Of a stretch of DNA of 64,000 nt, positions 55,449 to 64,000 are shown in pieces; the first letter of the stretch is position 1, and every line of letters starts with the position of its first letter. The position numbers and the translations under genes were made by a program. Below the pieces are notes generated by a model. That model made no database searches, was not told the DNA's origin, and worked only from the letters and a program-made list of their open reading frames with translations. This DNA comes from Pokkaliibacter plantistimulans (GTDB lineage Bacteria > Pseudomonadota > Gammaproteobacteria > Pseudomonadales > Balneatricaceae), in the NCBI RefSeq assembly GCF_046844695.1, contig NZ_CP177354.1, forward strand, positions 5,394,001 to 5,458,000, read 5' to 3'.

Positions 55449-55649
55449 ATATAAGCTAAGCAACCTGGTGTAACTTACATTTCGACTTACCAACTTGCGT
55501 CAGTAAGTGACCTGTAACGCGCCGGATAAACGCTTGAGATTTCGTTTATCATCTATCAAATTAGATCCACATTGTTAAAGAGCAAGATAGCGCAGCTTCG
55601 CTACGCTATCGGATAATTCGTTGTGAGCACTTATTCCGTCGTCTTCGGT
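55449..55649 (-). other. 16S-23S spacer without tRNA genes
   Basis: A 201-bp spacer. I looked for tRNA-Ile and tRNA-Ala, the usual gammaproteobacterial spacer tRNAs, and for tRNA-Glu; none is present. It holds a boxA-like TGCTCTTTAACAA (55572-55584), a stable hairpin GATAGCG/CGCTATC (55586-55610) and the 3' halves of the pre-rRNA processing stems. Confidence 0.9.
55608..55632 (-). other. pre-16S processing stem, 3' strand
   Basis: This spacer segment is complementary over about 23 of 25 bases to the 16S leader at 57290-57314 (core CGAATTATCCGAT with ATCGGATAATTCG). The two would form the double-stranded RNase III stem that brackets 16S rRNA. Confidence 0.75.
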
Positions 55650-57192
<1,543 letters not shown>

Positions 57193-57637
57193 AATTCATA
57201 CAGTGCTTAAGTGCACCAAACTTGCCTCAGAGATCCACATTACTCAACGAATTGAGCATCGTTCTCTGACTATTTTGTCGAGTCAGGAACAAGTGCCCAC
57301 ACGAATTATCCGATTGATTTTTAAAGAGCAGCTGGTGATCGCAACCACCAGTAAAGAAGAGGTGCGCATTCTATCGAATCACCGGAAGATGTCAAGCAGC
57401 GTTTTCGCTTGGCTTTTCTTCAGCATTCACCGTTGCCGGCTAAGGAACTGAAATTGAACATCTTCTTTTTCTTCCGGAGCACTCAGCGCGTTGCTGCGTG
57501 TTCAGTGGGGGCGCATTATAGGCACTTCTGGGAGTCTGTCAACACTCTTCTCAACAAAATGCAAAACACCCTAAAACTGACCACCACAAGCGCAAAAGGC
57601 ACCGAAGGGTCTTTATGCACTCAGATAATAAGAAGCA
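57193..57637 (-). promoter_or_regulatory. rrn promoter and leader
   Basis: About 445 bp between thiO and 16S. The core promoter is TTGACA (57537-57542), 16-base spacer, TATAAT (57515-57520), then the GC-rich discriminator GCGCCCCC typical of growth-rate and ppGpp control. An A/T-rich stretch upstream may be an UP element. The leader carries a boxA-like TGCTCTTTAAAAA (57318-57330) for NusB/S10 antitermination and the 5' strand of the 16S processing stem (57290-57314). No protein gene seen. Confidence 0.9.
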
Positions 57638-58756
57638 CTATGACCAATCGCCATCGACATGCATCTGTCTTACTGAGGGCCGATAGGGCAATGGATCCAC
57701 TATTGGTGTTCGCTCACAAAGAATGTCTGCCAGCAAGCGGCACGAGGCAGGCGCCAAAACCAGGCCATTGCGAAAATGGCCTGCATTTATGAACAAGCCT
57801 TTGACATTATCAAGAGCGCCGATCCAGGGAATTCCTGAGGGTGAGCCGGGACGCAAGCCTGCCCAGTGATGTTCTGGCTCTAGCGTCTGTAGTGCTGGCA
57901 GCAGCTTATTCGCAAAATGACGCAAGGCGATCGCAGCATCTGCTGTAGTTTCTTTAATGAAGTCACTGTATTCCAGTGTTGAACCCACCAGGATACGCCC
58001 GTCCGCTCGCGGGATAAGGTATTTGCCACCGTTCAGCACGGTTCTGTTTAACAGCCCCGGGTTGGCTTTAAATACCATCATCTGACCTCTGACAGGCTGG
58101 ATAGGTACGTTAACACCCAACTCACTCAAAACGCGCTGACTCCAGGCTCCAGCACTGACCACCACTTTATCGGTATGCACCCATCCACGATCCGTCCGGC
58201 ACCCCACAATACAGTCGTTCTGTATCTGAACCTCTTCGACCTGGGTATTTTCCAGCAGCGTGATATTCGGATGCTGAATAGCATACTGGCGTAAAGCCTG
58301 CCCCAGACGCGGGTTGCGTATACTCGCCACTTCCGGCATCCACAAGCCCCGTTCTACCTCTATATTGATAGCAGGCTCATAGCGCAGAATTTCATCGCGC
58401 AAGATCGTTTGCACCGGACGATAGTGCCGCCTCGCCCAGGCAAGAGCGTCTTCCTCATCCTCCACGCCCAGCATCAGAAGTCCTTTCTGGCGCAACTCAG
58501 GATCAATGTCCGTCATCTCTCGCAACTCTTGCGCCAAGTGAACATAAGCACTTTGAGACCAGCTCGCGAGAGCAGTGACCGGGTCACTGTAGCGCCAGGG
58601 ATAAAGTGGGGAGACAATACCGCCTCCTGCCCAGGAAGCTTCCCGAGCAGCCATTCCCCGCTCAAGCAGCACTACTCGCAAGCCCGCCTCTGCCAATTCC
58701 TTGGCGCTGAGCAAACCAATCACACCTGCACCAATCAGAGCGACATCCGCCTGCAC
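57638..58756 (-). CDS. thiO: Glycine oxidase ThiO / FAD-dependent amine oxidase
   Basis: A 372-residue DAO-family flavoenzyme. The FAD motif GAGVIG is at 9-14, with EASWAGGGIVSPLYPWRY as the ThiO-like segment and the C-terminal GHFRNGLVLAPA. In thiamine synthesis ThiO oxidises glycine to iminoglycine for the thiazole ring. Other thiazole genes (thiG, thiS) are not in the window, so assignment to ThiO over another amine oxidase rests on sequence alone. It starts about 110 bp from the divergent pseudopilin gene and reads toward the rrn promoter. Confidence 0.85.
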   Translation of the reverse strand: MQADVALIGAGVIGLLSAKELAEAGLRVVLLERGMAAREASWAGGGIVSPLYPWRYSDPVTALASWSQSAYVHLAQELREMTDIDPELRQKGLLMLGVEDEEDALAWARRHYRPVQTILRDEILRYEPAINIEVERGLWMPEVASIRNPRLGQALRQYAIQHPNITLLENTQVEEVQIQNDCIVGCRTDRGWVHTDKVVVSAGAWSQRVLSELGVNVPIQPVRGQMMVFKANPGLLNRTVLNGGKYLIPRADGRILVGSTLEYSDFIKETTADAAIALRHFANKLLPALQTLEPEHHWAGLRPGSPSGIPWIGALDNVKGLFINAGHFRNGLVLAPASCRLLADILCERTPIVDPLPYRPSVRQMHVDGDWS

Positions 58757-58857
58757 CTTTGGGGTATCTCCTCAACCTGAACTGACACTGGCAATAAAGC
58801 CGTATCAGACTACAATCCGGCACAGGACTAAATCACGGATGATTCAGGAGAACAAGC

Positions 58858-59439
58858 ATGTTCTGTAAGCCTACAACCTCACAGGGATTTACCCTGACAG
58901 AGGCGATGGTGACTTTGGCCATCTTTGCAACCATTGCCACCTTCGCAGCCCCTTCCTTTTCTGACTTGATGATCAAGTACCGTATCAATGCCCAGACGGA
59001 TCAGCTATACAGCGCCCTCTACACTGCCAGAATTCACGCTGTAGACAGTCGTCATCAGACGGTACTGTGCCCCAGCACCGATGGTTTCAGCTGCAACACC
59101 AGCTGGGAGCATGACTGGATTCTGTTTGAGGATCGCAATGAAAATAAACAGCGAGATACCGATGAGCCGCTAATCAGCACGCTGTCAGGCTCTCATCCGT
59201 CAATCTCCACGAGCTACCATGTTCGCCATGTAGCTTTCTCTCGTGCAGGCTCTACCAGTAACTTCGGTACATTTACCATATGCCCACCGGATCACAGTGC
59301 CGACAAAGCCAACGCCGTGATTCTCAGTATCAGCGGACGCCCCCGTTACGCGGTTGATAGCAATAACGATGGTATTAAGGAAAGCGGAAAAAACAGCAAC
59401 ATCAGTTGCGCTCAGGCTTCAGTAACCCAATCCAGTTAA
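58858..59439 (+). CDS. FimT/GspH-like minor pseudopilin
   Basis: A 193-residue type IV pilin-like protein. The prepilin peptidase site is Gly10-Phe11 in QGFTLTEAM, with Glu15 at mature position 5, followed by the hydrophobic helix VTLAIFATIATFAAP. The body shows the GspH/FimT pattern (YSALYTARIHAVDSRHQTVLCPS) and four cysteines. It would be inserted in the inner membrane and assembled into a type IV pilus or secretion pseudopilus tip. It is an orphan: no other pilin gene is adjacent. It overlaps the VanZ-like gene tail-to-tail by 38 bp. Confidence 0.88.
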   Translation: MFCKPTTSQGFTLTEAMVTLAIFATIATFAAPSFSDLMIKYRINAQTDQLYSALYTARIHAVDSRHQTVLCPSTDGFSCNTSWEHDWILFEDRNENKQRDTDEPLISTLSGSHPSISTSYHVRHVAFSRAGSTSNFGTFTICPPDHSADKANAVILSISGRPRYAVDSNNDGIKESGKNSNISCAQASVTQSS

Positions 59440-59782
59440 GCAACACGACCAGCAGCAGTCCTATGCCGGCGCCAAGACTATTGGCCACCGCATCCAGCAC
59501 ATCCGGGGTGCGAGTGGTCAGGTTCTGCGCCAGCTCAATCAGTACACCGTAACAGGCAGCCGCAATAGCCCAGCGCCACGGCGCAATATTCCGCCAGCCC
59601 AGCGAATACAGCAGAGTGATACTGGCGTAAGCAATAAAGTGCTCCTGCTTGTCCGACAACGATGTCGCAGGCAAATCTTCTCCGGGCAGCAAGCTCAGCA
59701 CGGTGACACTCACCCAGCACAGTATTGCAGCGACCTGCCATGTTCTGACAGACAAGCCCGATTGCGGCATCTTGATTTCCAT
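59402..59782 (-). CDS. VanZ-like membrane protein
   Basis: A 126-residue protein with four predicted membrane helices and the VanZ-like pattern DKQEHFIAYASITLLYSLG, IELAQNLTTRTPDVLDAVANSLGAGIG. The start is the ATG at 59780-59782 with AAGGAA. The cellular role of chromosomal VanZ-like proteins is unclear; teicoplanin resistance is known only for the VanZ of enterococci and should not be inferred here. Confidence 0.82.
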   Translation of the reverse strand: MEIKMPQSGLSVRTWQVAAILCWVSVTVLSLLPGEDLPATSLSDKQEHFIAYASITLLYSLGWRNIAPWRWAIAAACYGVLIELAQNLTTRTPDVLDAVANSLGAGIGLLLVVLLNWIGLLKPERN

Positions 59783-59856
59783 TCCAGTGTTCCTTTAGAT
59801 TGATGGGCGTTCAAACACAACCAGTACGCCTGCGTACCGTTGGACTTATCTGCAAA

Positions 59857-59931
59857 GCGGGTATCGTATAGTGGTTATTACCCGAGCTTCCCAAGCTCGT
59901 GAGGCGGGTTCGATTCCCGCTACCCGCTCCA
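59857..59931 (+). tRNA. tRNA-Gly (CCC)
   Basis: A 75-nt cloverleaf: acceptor GCGGGTA with TACCCGC, anticodon loop CTTCCCA, T-arm GGTTCGATTCC, encoded CCA. It stands alone, 74 bp from the VanZ-like start, with no obvious terminator. The following 246 bp up to the esterase gene show no other gene. Confidence 0.96.
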
Positions 59932-60177
59932 CTTCTCTTGACCTGTACAGTCCCTGCAACATATCAATTTAGTGAATGCTCCTGATACCTCTTTGAACCT
60001 AGACACAGCGCTCAGCATCAACACGTAAAGATATGGATATTTTTGTCAACCAAACTGCCGTTTATTGTCATTGCCTGTACCCACAGCATTGCTGACCATC
60101 AGTCCAGTCCAGGACGAAACTCTCCACACGCTGGACGCCATTGCGCTTATCAACAATAACAACATCCAGAGGCTGCT

Positions 60178-61992
60178 ATGCGTTTGTTCAAACTGTCGAT
60201 GCTTTGCGCATCTCTGCTATCGGTGCCTGTGGCCGAAGCAGCAAACTACTCCAACACTATTTTCTTTGGCGACAGCCTGACCGACTCCGGCTACTACGAT
60301 GCCATTATTCAGGCCATCAATCCCGATGCAGGAAAATTCACCAGCAACCCCGGCAACGTATGGAGCGAGGACTTTGCCAGCCGTTTCGGCTACAGCGCAA
60401 CACCCTCCAACCAGGGTGGAACTAACTACGCAGCCGGTGGGGCACGAGTCAGCGGCACCCCCGGGGTGGGTTCCTATCCGGCGACCACAGCCTCTCCTGT
60501 TACCACCCAAATCACCACTTACCTAAGCAGTACGGGAGGGAAAGCAGATCCCAATGCGCTTTATACCGTGTGGGCAGGCGCCAATGATCTGTTTGTTGCA
60601 GCAACAATGGATCTGGCCAGTGCTACCAGTTATCTGCAGACGACTATCGCAGAGCAGGTCACCGCGATTGCCACACTGAAAGCAGCAGGTGCCCGCTACA
60701 TTATCGTTCCTACCATTCCCGATATAGGCAAAACACCATTCGGTCTCAGCAGCGGCACCACGGCGTCAGCGCAGTTGTCATTGCTATCCAGCACCTACAC
60801 CAGCACCCTGCTGTCGGGCCTTAAATCCGCAGGCATCGCGGTCATCCCGGTTGATGTCACCACGCTGGTCGCTGAAGTCACCGCCAATCCTGGCCTGTAT
60901 GGTTTTACTAATGTCACCGATCCACTCTGCGGCAGCGCGTCATCGCTGATCTGCTCGGCGGGCGTCAACTACACCGCCGGTGATGAACTGAACTATCTCT
61001 ATGCCGATAGTGTTCATCCCACTTCTGCAGCCCATCAGATCCTCAGTGATTACGCTTACAGCATTATCGTCGCTCCCGAGTTTATCGCCGAAGTCGGTAA
61101 GCAGAGCATCGAACAGAACCGGCAGTGGCAACAAACGCTGCTGAGTCAGGCGCGCACGGCATCGCTGGGTACCATCGGCAGCAGCCAGTGGTGGCTGAAT
61201 GCCACTGGCGGACATAGCAACGATGAGGGTGAGTTTGCCGGAGATCAGTCGCCTTACAGCATCAGCACAGGCGTCGATAAACGGCTTGATGATCAGCGCA
61301 CACTCGGTTTTGCCCTGCACTACGCCCGCGCCGACAGCGATCTTGCACAAGGTGATGCCCAGCGCGACACACTTGGCTTTGCCCTGTATGGCGGCTATCA
61401 ACGTGGAAGCTGGTATCTGAATGGACAGGTTGCGGTGAGCCGCAGTGACTACGATCTGTCACGCAAAATTGATCTGGGCATTGCCAAACGGACCATGGAC
61501 GCCAATACCAAGAGCATTTCCTTTATGGCAGGTGCCGAGACGGGTTATGACTTCAGTTACGGTCGTCTGCATTATGGCCCTGTCGCCAGTCTTACTTTAC
61601 AACGCATCAATCTCGACGGTTATCAGGAACACTCTGCTGACGGTGAAGCCGCCTCGCTCAAGTTTGATGAGCAGCAGTTTGACTCCGGTCTTGGCAGTGT
61701 TGGCTTGCAGCTCAACTGGCAAGGCGATCGCTGGCAACCCTATGCAAGAGTCAGCTGGTTCAAGGAGTTTGCTCAGGGCGATGACGATGTGACCGCCGCA
61801 CTGGTGACCTTGCCTGCCTATAAATTCACTCTTCCCATCAGTGAGCGAGATGACAGCTTTGGTCAGGTCATGGCAGGTACTCAGGCCAGACTGGGTGACA
61901 AACTCAATCTGGACCTGCAGGCCAGCCGCCTTGTTTCCTACAGCAACACCTCGGCCACTTCCATCAGTGCGACCCTGCGTTACGCTTTCTGA
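60178..61992 (+). CDS. GDSL autotransporter esterase/lipase (EstA-like)
   Basis: A 604-residue surface enzyme. A signal peptide (about 1-22, LSMLCASLLSVPVAEA) is followed by an SGNH/GDSL passenger (about 25-305): nucleophile Ser33 in FFGDSLTDSG, Gly/Asn blocks in GGTNYAAGGARV and WAGANDL, and the Asp-His pair in DSVHPTSAAH. The C-terminal part (about 325-604) is an autotransporter beta-barrel ending in aromatic ATLRYAF. It should hydrolyse short-chain esters or lipids at the cell surface while anchored in the outer membrane, like Pseudomonas EstA. The ATG at 60178 has a GAGG site. Confidence 0.93.
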   Translation: MRLFKLSMLCASLLSVPVAEAANYSNTIFFGDSLTDSGYYDAIIQAINPDAGKFTSNPGNVWSEDFASRFGYSATPSNQGGTNYAAGGARVSGTPGVGSYPATTASPVTTQITTYLSSTGGKADPNALYTVWAGANDLFVAATMDLASATSYLQTTIAEQVTAIATLKAAGARYIIVPTIPDIGKTPFGLSSGTTASAQLSLLSSTYTSTLLSGLKSAGIAVIPVDVTTLVAEVTANPGLYGFTNVTDPLCGSASSLICSAGVNYTAGDELNYLYADSVHPTSAAHQILSDYAYSIIVAPEFIAEVGKQSIEQNRQWQQTLLSQARTASLGTIGSSQWWLNATGGHSNDEGEFAGDQSPYSISTGVDKRLDDQRTLGFALHYARADSDLAQGDAQRDTLGFALYGGYQRGSWYLNGQVAVSRSDYDLSRKIDLGIAKRTMDANTKSISFMAGAETGYDFSYGRLHYGPVASLTLQRINLDGYQEHSADGEAASLKFDEQQFDSGLGSVGLQLNWQGDRWQPYARVSWFKEFAQGDDDVTAALVTLPAYKFTLPISERDDSFGQVMAGTQARLGDKLNLDLQASRLVSYSNTSATSISATLRYAF

Positions 61993-62019
61993 GCACCTGA
62001 CAGTACATTGAAACAAACC

Positions 62020-62042
62020 CTGCTCACCGTTGCGGTGAGCAG
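62020..62042 (+). terminator. Hairpin after the autotransporter gene
   Basis: A perfect 9-bp stem, CTGCTCACC and GGTGAGCAG, loop GTTGC, 27 bases past the stop. The following CGGTCCCCTTCC is not a good T-tract. Confidence 0.45.
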
Positions 62043-62106
62043 CGGTCCCCTTCCCCGGCAAAGCGCGTTAAACTGCCTGCTCTGTTCCATTTCAGGATGC
62101 ACCGCC

Positions 62107-62727
62107 ATGGCGCTGGCCCGTCTCTACTATATCCATGATCCGATGTGCAGCTGGTGCTGGGCATTTGCTCCTACCTGGGCGGCATTACGTGCAGCACTTC
62201 CCGAGGGAGTAAGCAGCGAGAGATTGCTGGGAGGGCTGGCTCCCGACAGCACAACCCCTATGCCACCTCAACAGCGTCAGCAGATTCAGCAGACCTGGCG
62301 CCACATCGAACATAACCTGGGCACGCCTTTCAATCATGCCTTCTGGACCGAATGTACACCGGTTCGCAGTACCTATCCGGCCTGCCGTGCCGTGATTGCT
62401 GCACGCTTCTGGGATGCCGAAGACGCCATGATTCGTGCCATTCAGGAAGCCTATTACCTCAACGCGCAAAATCCTGCTGAACCCTCCACCCTGGTCAGCT
62501 GCGCTCATGCCCTGGGCTTGCCGGTAGAGGCGTTTGCCGAACGACTTTACAGTGAACAAACCGAAATCCGCTTGCAGGAAGAGATTCAGCGGTGCGTGGA
62601 GTGGGGCGTGCGCGGTTTCCCCAGCTTGGTTCTGACCTTTCGTGACAAGCGCTATAACCTGACAGTGGACTATAATCATCCGCAACACATGGCTGACGAA
62701 ATTTACACATTGCTGGGAATGCACTGA
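62107..62727 (+). CDS. DsbA/FrnE-family thioredoxin-fold protein
   Basis: A 206-residue protein with the redox motif CSWC at 14-17 in HDPMCSWCWAF, the form typical of cytosolic FrnE-like or 2-hydroxychromene isomerase-related DsbA-family proteins; a cis-Pro loop (VRGFPSLVL) is near 180. There is no signal peptide, so it acts in the cytosol. The start is the ATG at 62107 with AGGA; the frame extends 99 bases upstream without homology. Substrates are unknown. Confidence 0.85.
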   Translation: MALARLYYIHDPMCSWCWAFAPTWAALRAALPEGVSSERLLGGLAPDSTTPMPPQQRQQIQQTWRHIEHNLGTPFNHAFWTECTPVRSTYPACRAVIAARFWDAEDAMIRAIQEAYYLNAQNPAEPSTLVSCAHALGLPVEAFAERLYSEQTEIRLQEEIQRCVEWGVRGFPSLVLTFRDKRYNLTVDYNHPQHMADEIYTLLGMH

Positions 62728-62731
62728 CACA

Positions 62732-62752
62732 CGGCAGCGAGCAGTGCTGCCG
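62732..62752 (+). other. Inverted repeat before the M48 protease gene
   Basis: A 7-bp stem, CGGCAGC/GCTGCCG, without a T-run, 5 bases after the DsbA-like stop. Confidence 0.3.
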
Positions 62753-62827
62753 GATGGGTGACAGGCAGGCACTGCAGTGTTTCTCAGCGACAGAAACCAC
62801 TGGATGGAAACGGAGTATCTATAACCC

Positions 62828-63619
62828 ATGTTACGTAGCGCTTTCACCCTCTGCCTGCTGGCCACTCTGGCAGGTTGCAGTACCTCTCCTTTAGGCCGGC
62901 AGCAACTCAAACTGATGCCCGATGCCGAAGTTCAGCAGATGGGACTGCAGTCCTTTAATCAGATGAAAAAGGACACTCCCATCAGCAATGACAAAAAGCA
63001 GAATACCTATGTCAGCTGCGTGGCACAGAAAGTCGTCGCCGAAATTCCCTCCCAGTATGGCAAACAGGCCTGGGAAATCGTGGTATTCAAATCAGACGAT
63101 GCCAACGCCTTTGCCCTGCCCGGCGGCAAGATAGGCGTCTACACAGGTCTGCTGAAGGTTGCCAAAAATCAGGACCAGCTGGCCGCCGTCATCGGGCATG
63201 AGGTCGGCCACGTTCTGGCTGGCCACTCCAACGAGCGCCTCTCCACCCAGTACGTCACACAGGCCGGGCTGTCGATTGCCAGTGCTGCTGCGGGCACTAA
63301 CCAGAACAGCCAGCAGATGCTGCAACTACTGGGCGTCGGTGCCCAGTACGGAGTCATTCTGCCGTTCAGCCGCACGCAGGAAAGTGAAGCGGATCTGATT
63401 GGCCTGGACCTCATGGCCAGCGCCGGTTTCAATCCGGAGCAGAGCATCAGTCTGTGGCAGAACATGAGCAAAGAAGGCGGTGCGACACCACCGGAGCTGC
63501 TGTCAACGCACCCTGCGCCTGCACACCGCATTGACAACCTGCGAGCGCGCCTTGGTGTGGCCACACCGCTCTATCAACAGGCCCGTGCTCAGGGTAAACA
63601 ACCCAACTGTAAAATCTGA
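62828..63619 (+). CDS. M48-family metalloprotease lipoprotein
   Basis: A 263-residue outer-membrane-type lipoprotein. The signal peptide ends in the lipobox LAGC (Cys17). The zinc site HEVGH is at 124-128, with the third ligand in ESEADLIGLDLM (near 190). This is the LoiP/YcaL architecture, a periplasmic protease for quality control of outer-membrane proteins or envelope stress. A regulator of sigma-E or Rcs type is not seen. Confidence 0.93.
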   Translation: MLRSAFTLCLLATLAGCSTSPLGRQQLKLMPDAEVQQMGLQSFNQMKKDTPISNDKKQNTYVSCVAQKVVAEIPSQYGKQAWEIVVFKSDDANAFALPGGKIGVYTGLLKVAKNQDQLAAVIGHEVGHVLAGHSNERLSTQYVTQAGLSIASAAAGTNQNSQQMLQLLGVGAQYGVILPFSRTQESEADLIGLDLMASAGFNPEQSISLWQNMSKEGGATPPELLSTHPAPAHRIDNLRARLGVATPLYQQARAQGKQPNCKI

Positions 63620-63623
63620 ATCC

Positions 63624-63657
63624 AGTAGCGCTGTTGACAGACGTGAACAGCGCTACT
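63624..63657 (+). terminator. Hairpin between M48 protease and slyD
   Basis: A perfect 12-bp stem, AGTAGCGCTGTT (63624-63635) and AACAGCGCTACT (63646-63657), 10-base loop, 4 bases past the protease stop. TGTGCGCC follows instead of a T-run, so termination is uncertain. Confidence 0.5.
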
Positions 63658-63761
63658 TGTGCGCCTTGCCGGGCCACAGCGCTGGCCGGGTCAGGGGTAT
63701 CATCCCCTGGCAAAGGGAGTTACCATTGCCCGACATTCATAAACTGTAAAAAGGCCGTTCC

Positions 63762-64000
63762 ATGCAAATCAGCAAACACTCAGTGGTTTCCATCCACTAC
63801 ACCCTGCGCAATGACGCTGGCGAGGAGCTGGACTCATCGGTTGGCGGACAACCACTGAATTACATTCAGGGCATGGGCAACCTGATCTCTGGTCTGGAAG
63901 AAGCACTGGAAGGTCGTCAGGCCGGTGAGAAACTGAATGTGACCGTTCCTGCCGAGAAGGCTTACGGCGAGCGTGAAGATCAGCTGGTACAGCAAGTTCC
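63762..64000 (+). CDS. slyD: FKBP-type peptidyl-prolyl isomerase SlyD (cut by window edge)
   Basis: The first 79 codons of an FKBP-type isomerase: VVSIHYTLRNDAGEELDSS, then PLNYIQGMGNLISGLEEALEG and AEKAYGERED. The family pairs a prolyl isomerase core with a chaperone insert and often a His-rich metal-binding tail, which would lie outside the window. The ATG at 63762 has AAGG 8 bases upstream. Confidence 0.92.
   Translation, partial: MQISKHSVVSIHYTLRNDAGEELDSSVGGQPLNYIQGMGNLISGLEEALEGRQAGEKLNVTVPAEKAYGEREDQLVQQV

Overview
The window is chromosomal DNA of a gammaproteobacterium, most likely a marine-type member of the Oceanospirillales or a close relative. This rests on three things: the gene order (rplKAJL-rpoBC-rpsLG-fusA-tuf preceded by secE-nusG and a Thr-Tyr-Gly-Thr tRNA cluster; xseB-ispA-dxs; nrdR-ribD-ribE-ribBA-ribH-nusB-thiL-pgpA), the protein sequences, and a PomA/PomB-type (sodium) flagellar stator. 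It is mostly core genome. I see no insertion sequence, prophage, CRISPR array, toxin-antitoxin pair or defence island.

Layout. 1-7055 (minus): a truncated acyl-CoA dehydrogenase, a UspE-like stress protein, an RND/MMPL exporter with a YCF48-type beta-propeller partner, and an acetyl-CoA acetyltransferase. 7375-10221 (minus): the methionine importer metN-metI-metQ with a recognisable promoter. 10260-12000: the only accessory-looking part, with a minus-strand intrinsic terminator that has no gene in front of it, a plus-strand GIY-YIG-fold protein with a long low-complexity tail preceded by an in-frame 7-codon leader ORF, and a heptamer repeat. 12004-28467 (minus): translation and transcription genes from secE to tuf, with the L10 leader, a probable rplL-rpoB attenuator and terminators between transcription units. 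28539-29048: five tRNA genes, with no tufB copy among them.

29113-33269 (minus): a SPOR-like protein, coaX, birA, pomB and pomA. 33447-36360 (plus): xseB-ispA-dxs, the start of isoprenoid synthesis; Dxs is short because of an internal deletion. 36413-43073 (minus): a riboflavin/thiamine cluster with nrdR, nusB and pgpA; its RibBA has lost the GTP cyclohydrolase II cysteines, and a complete RibA is encoded at the end of the cluster. 43190-50703: glyA, ettA, a PilZ protein, radA, an atypical SDR, hemE and a small YjfB-like motility protein. 50992-51957: an orphan TAXI-type TRAP binding protein.

52284-57542 (minus): a complete rrn operon (16S-23S-5S) with a strong promoter, boxA sites, processing stems and no spacer tRNA. 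57638-64000: thiO, an orphan FimT-like pseudopilin overlapping a VanZ-like gene, tRNA-Gly(CCC), a GDSL autotransporter esterase, a DsbA/FrnE-like protein, an M48 lipoprotein protease and the start of slyD.

I did not find a clearly new multi-gene system. The best candidates for something undescribed are the 10.3-11.9 kb region (possible small RNA, leader ORF and GIY-YIG protein) and several core enzymes with altered key regions (Dxs, RibBA, the SDR).
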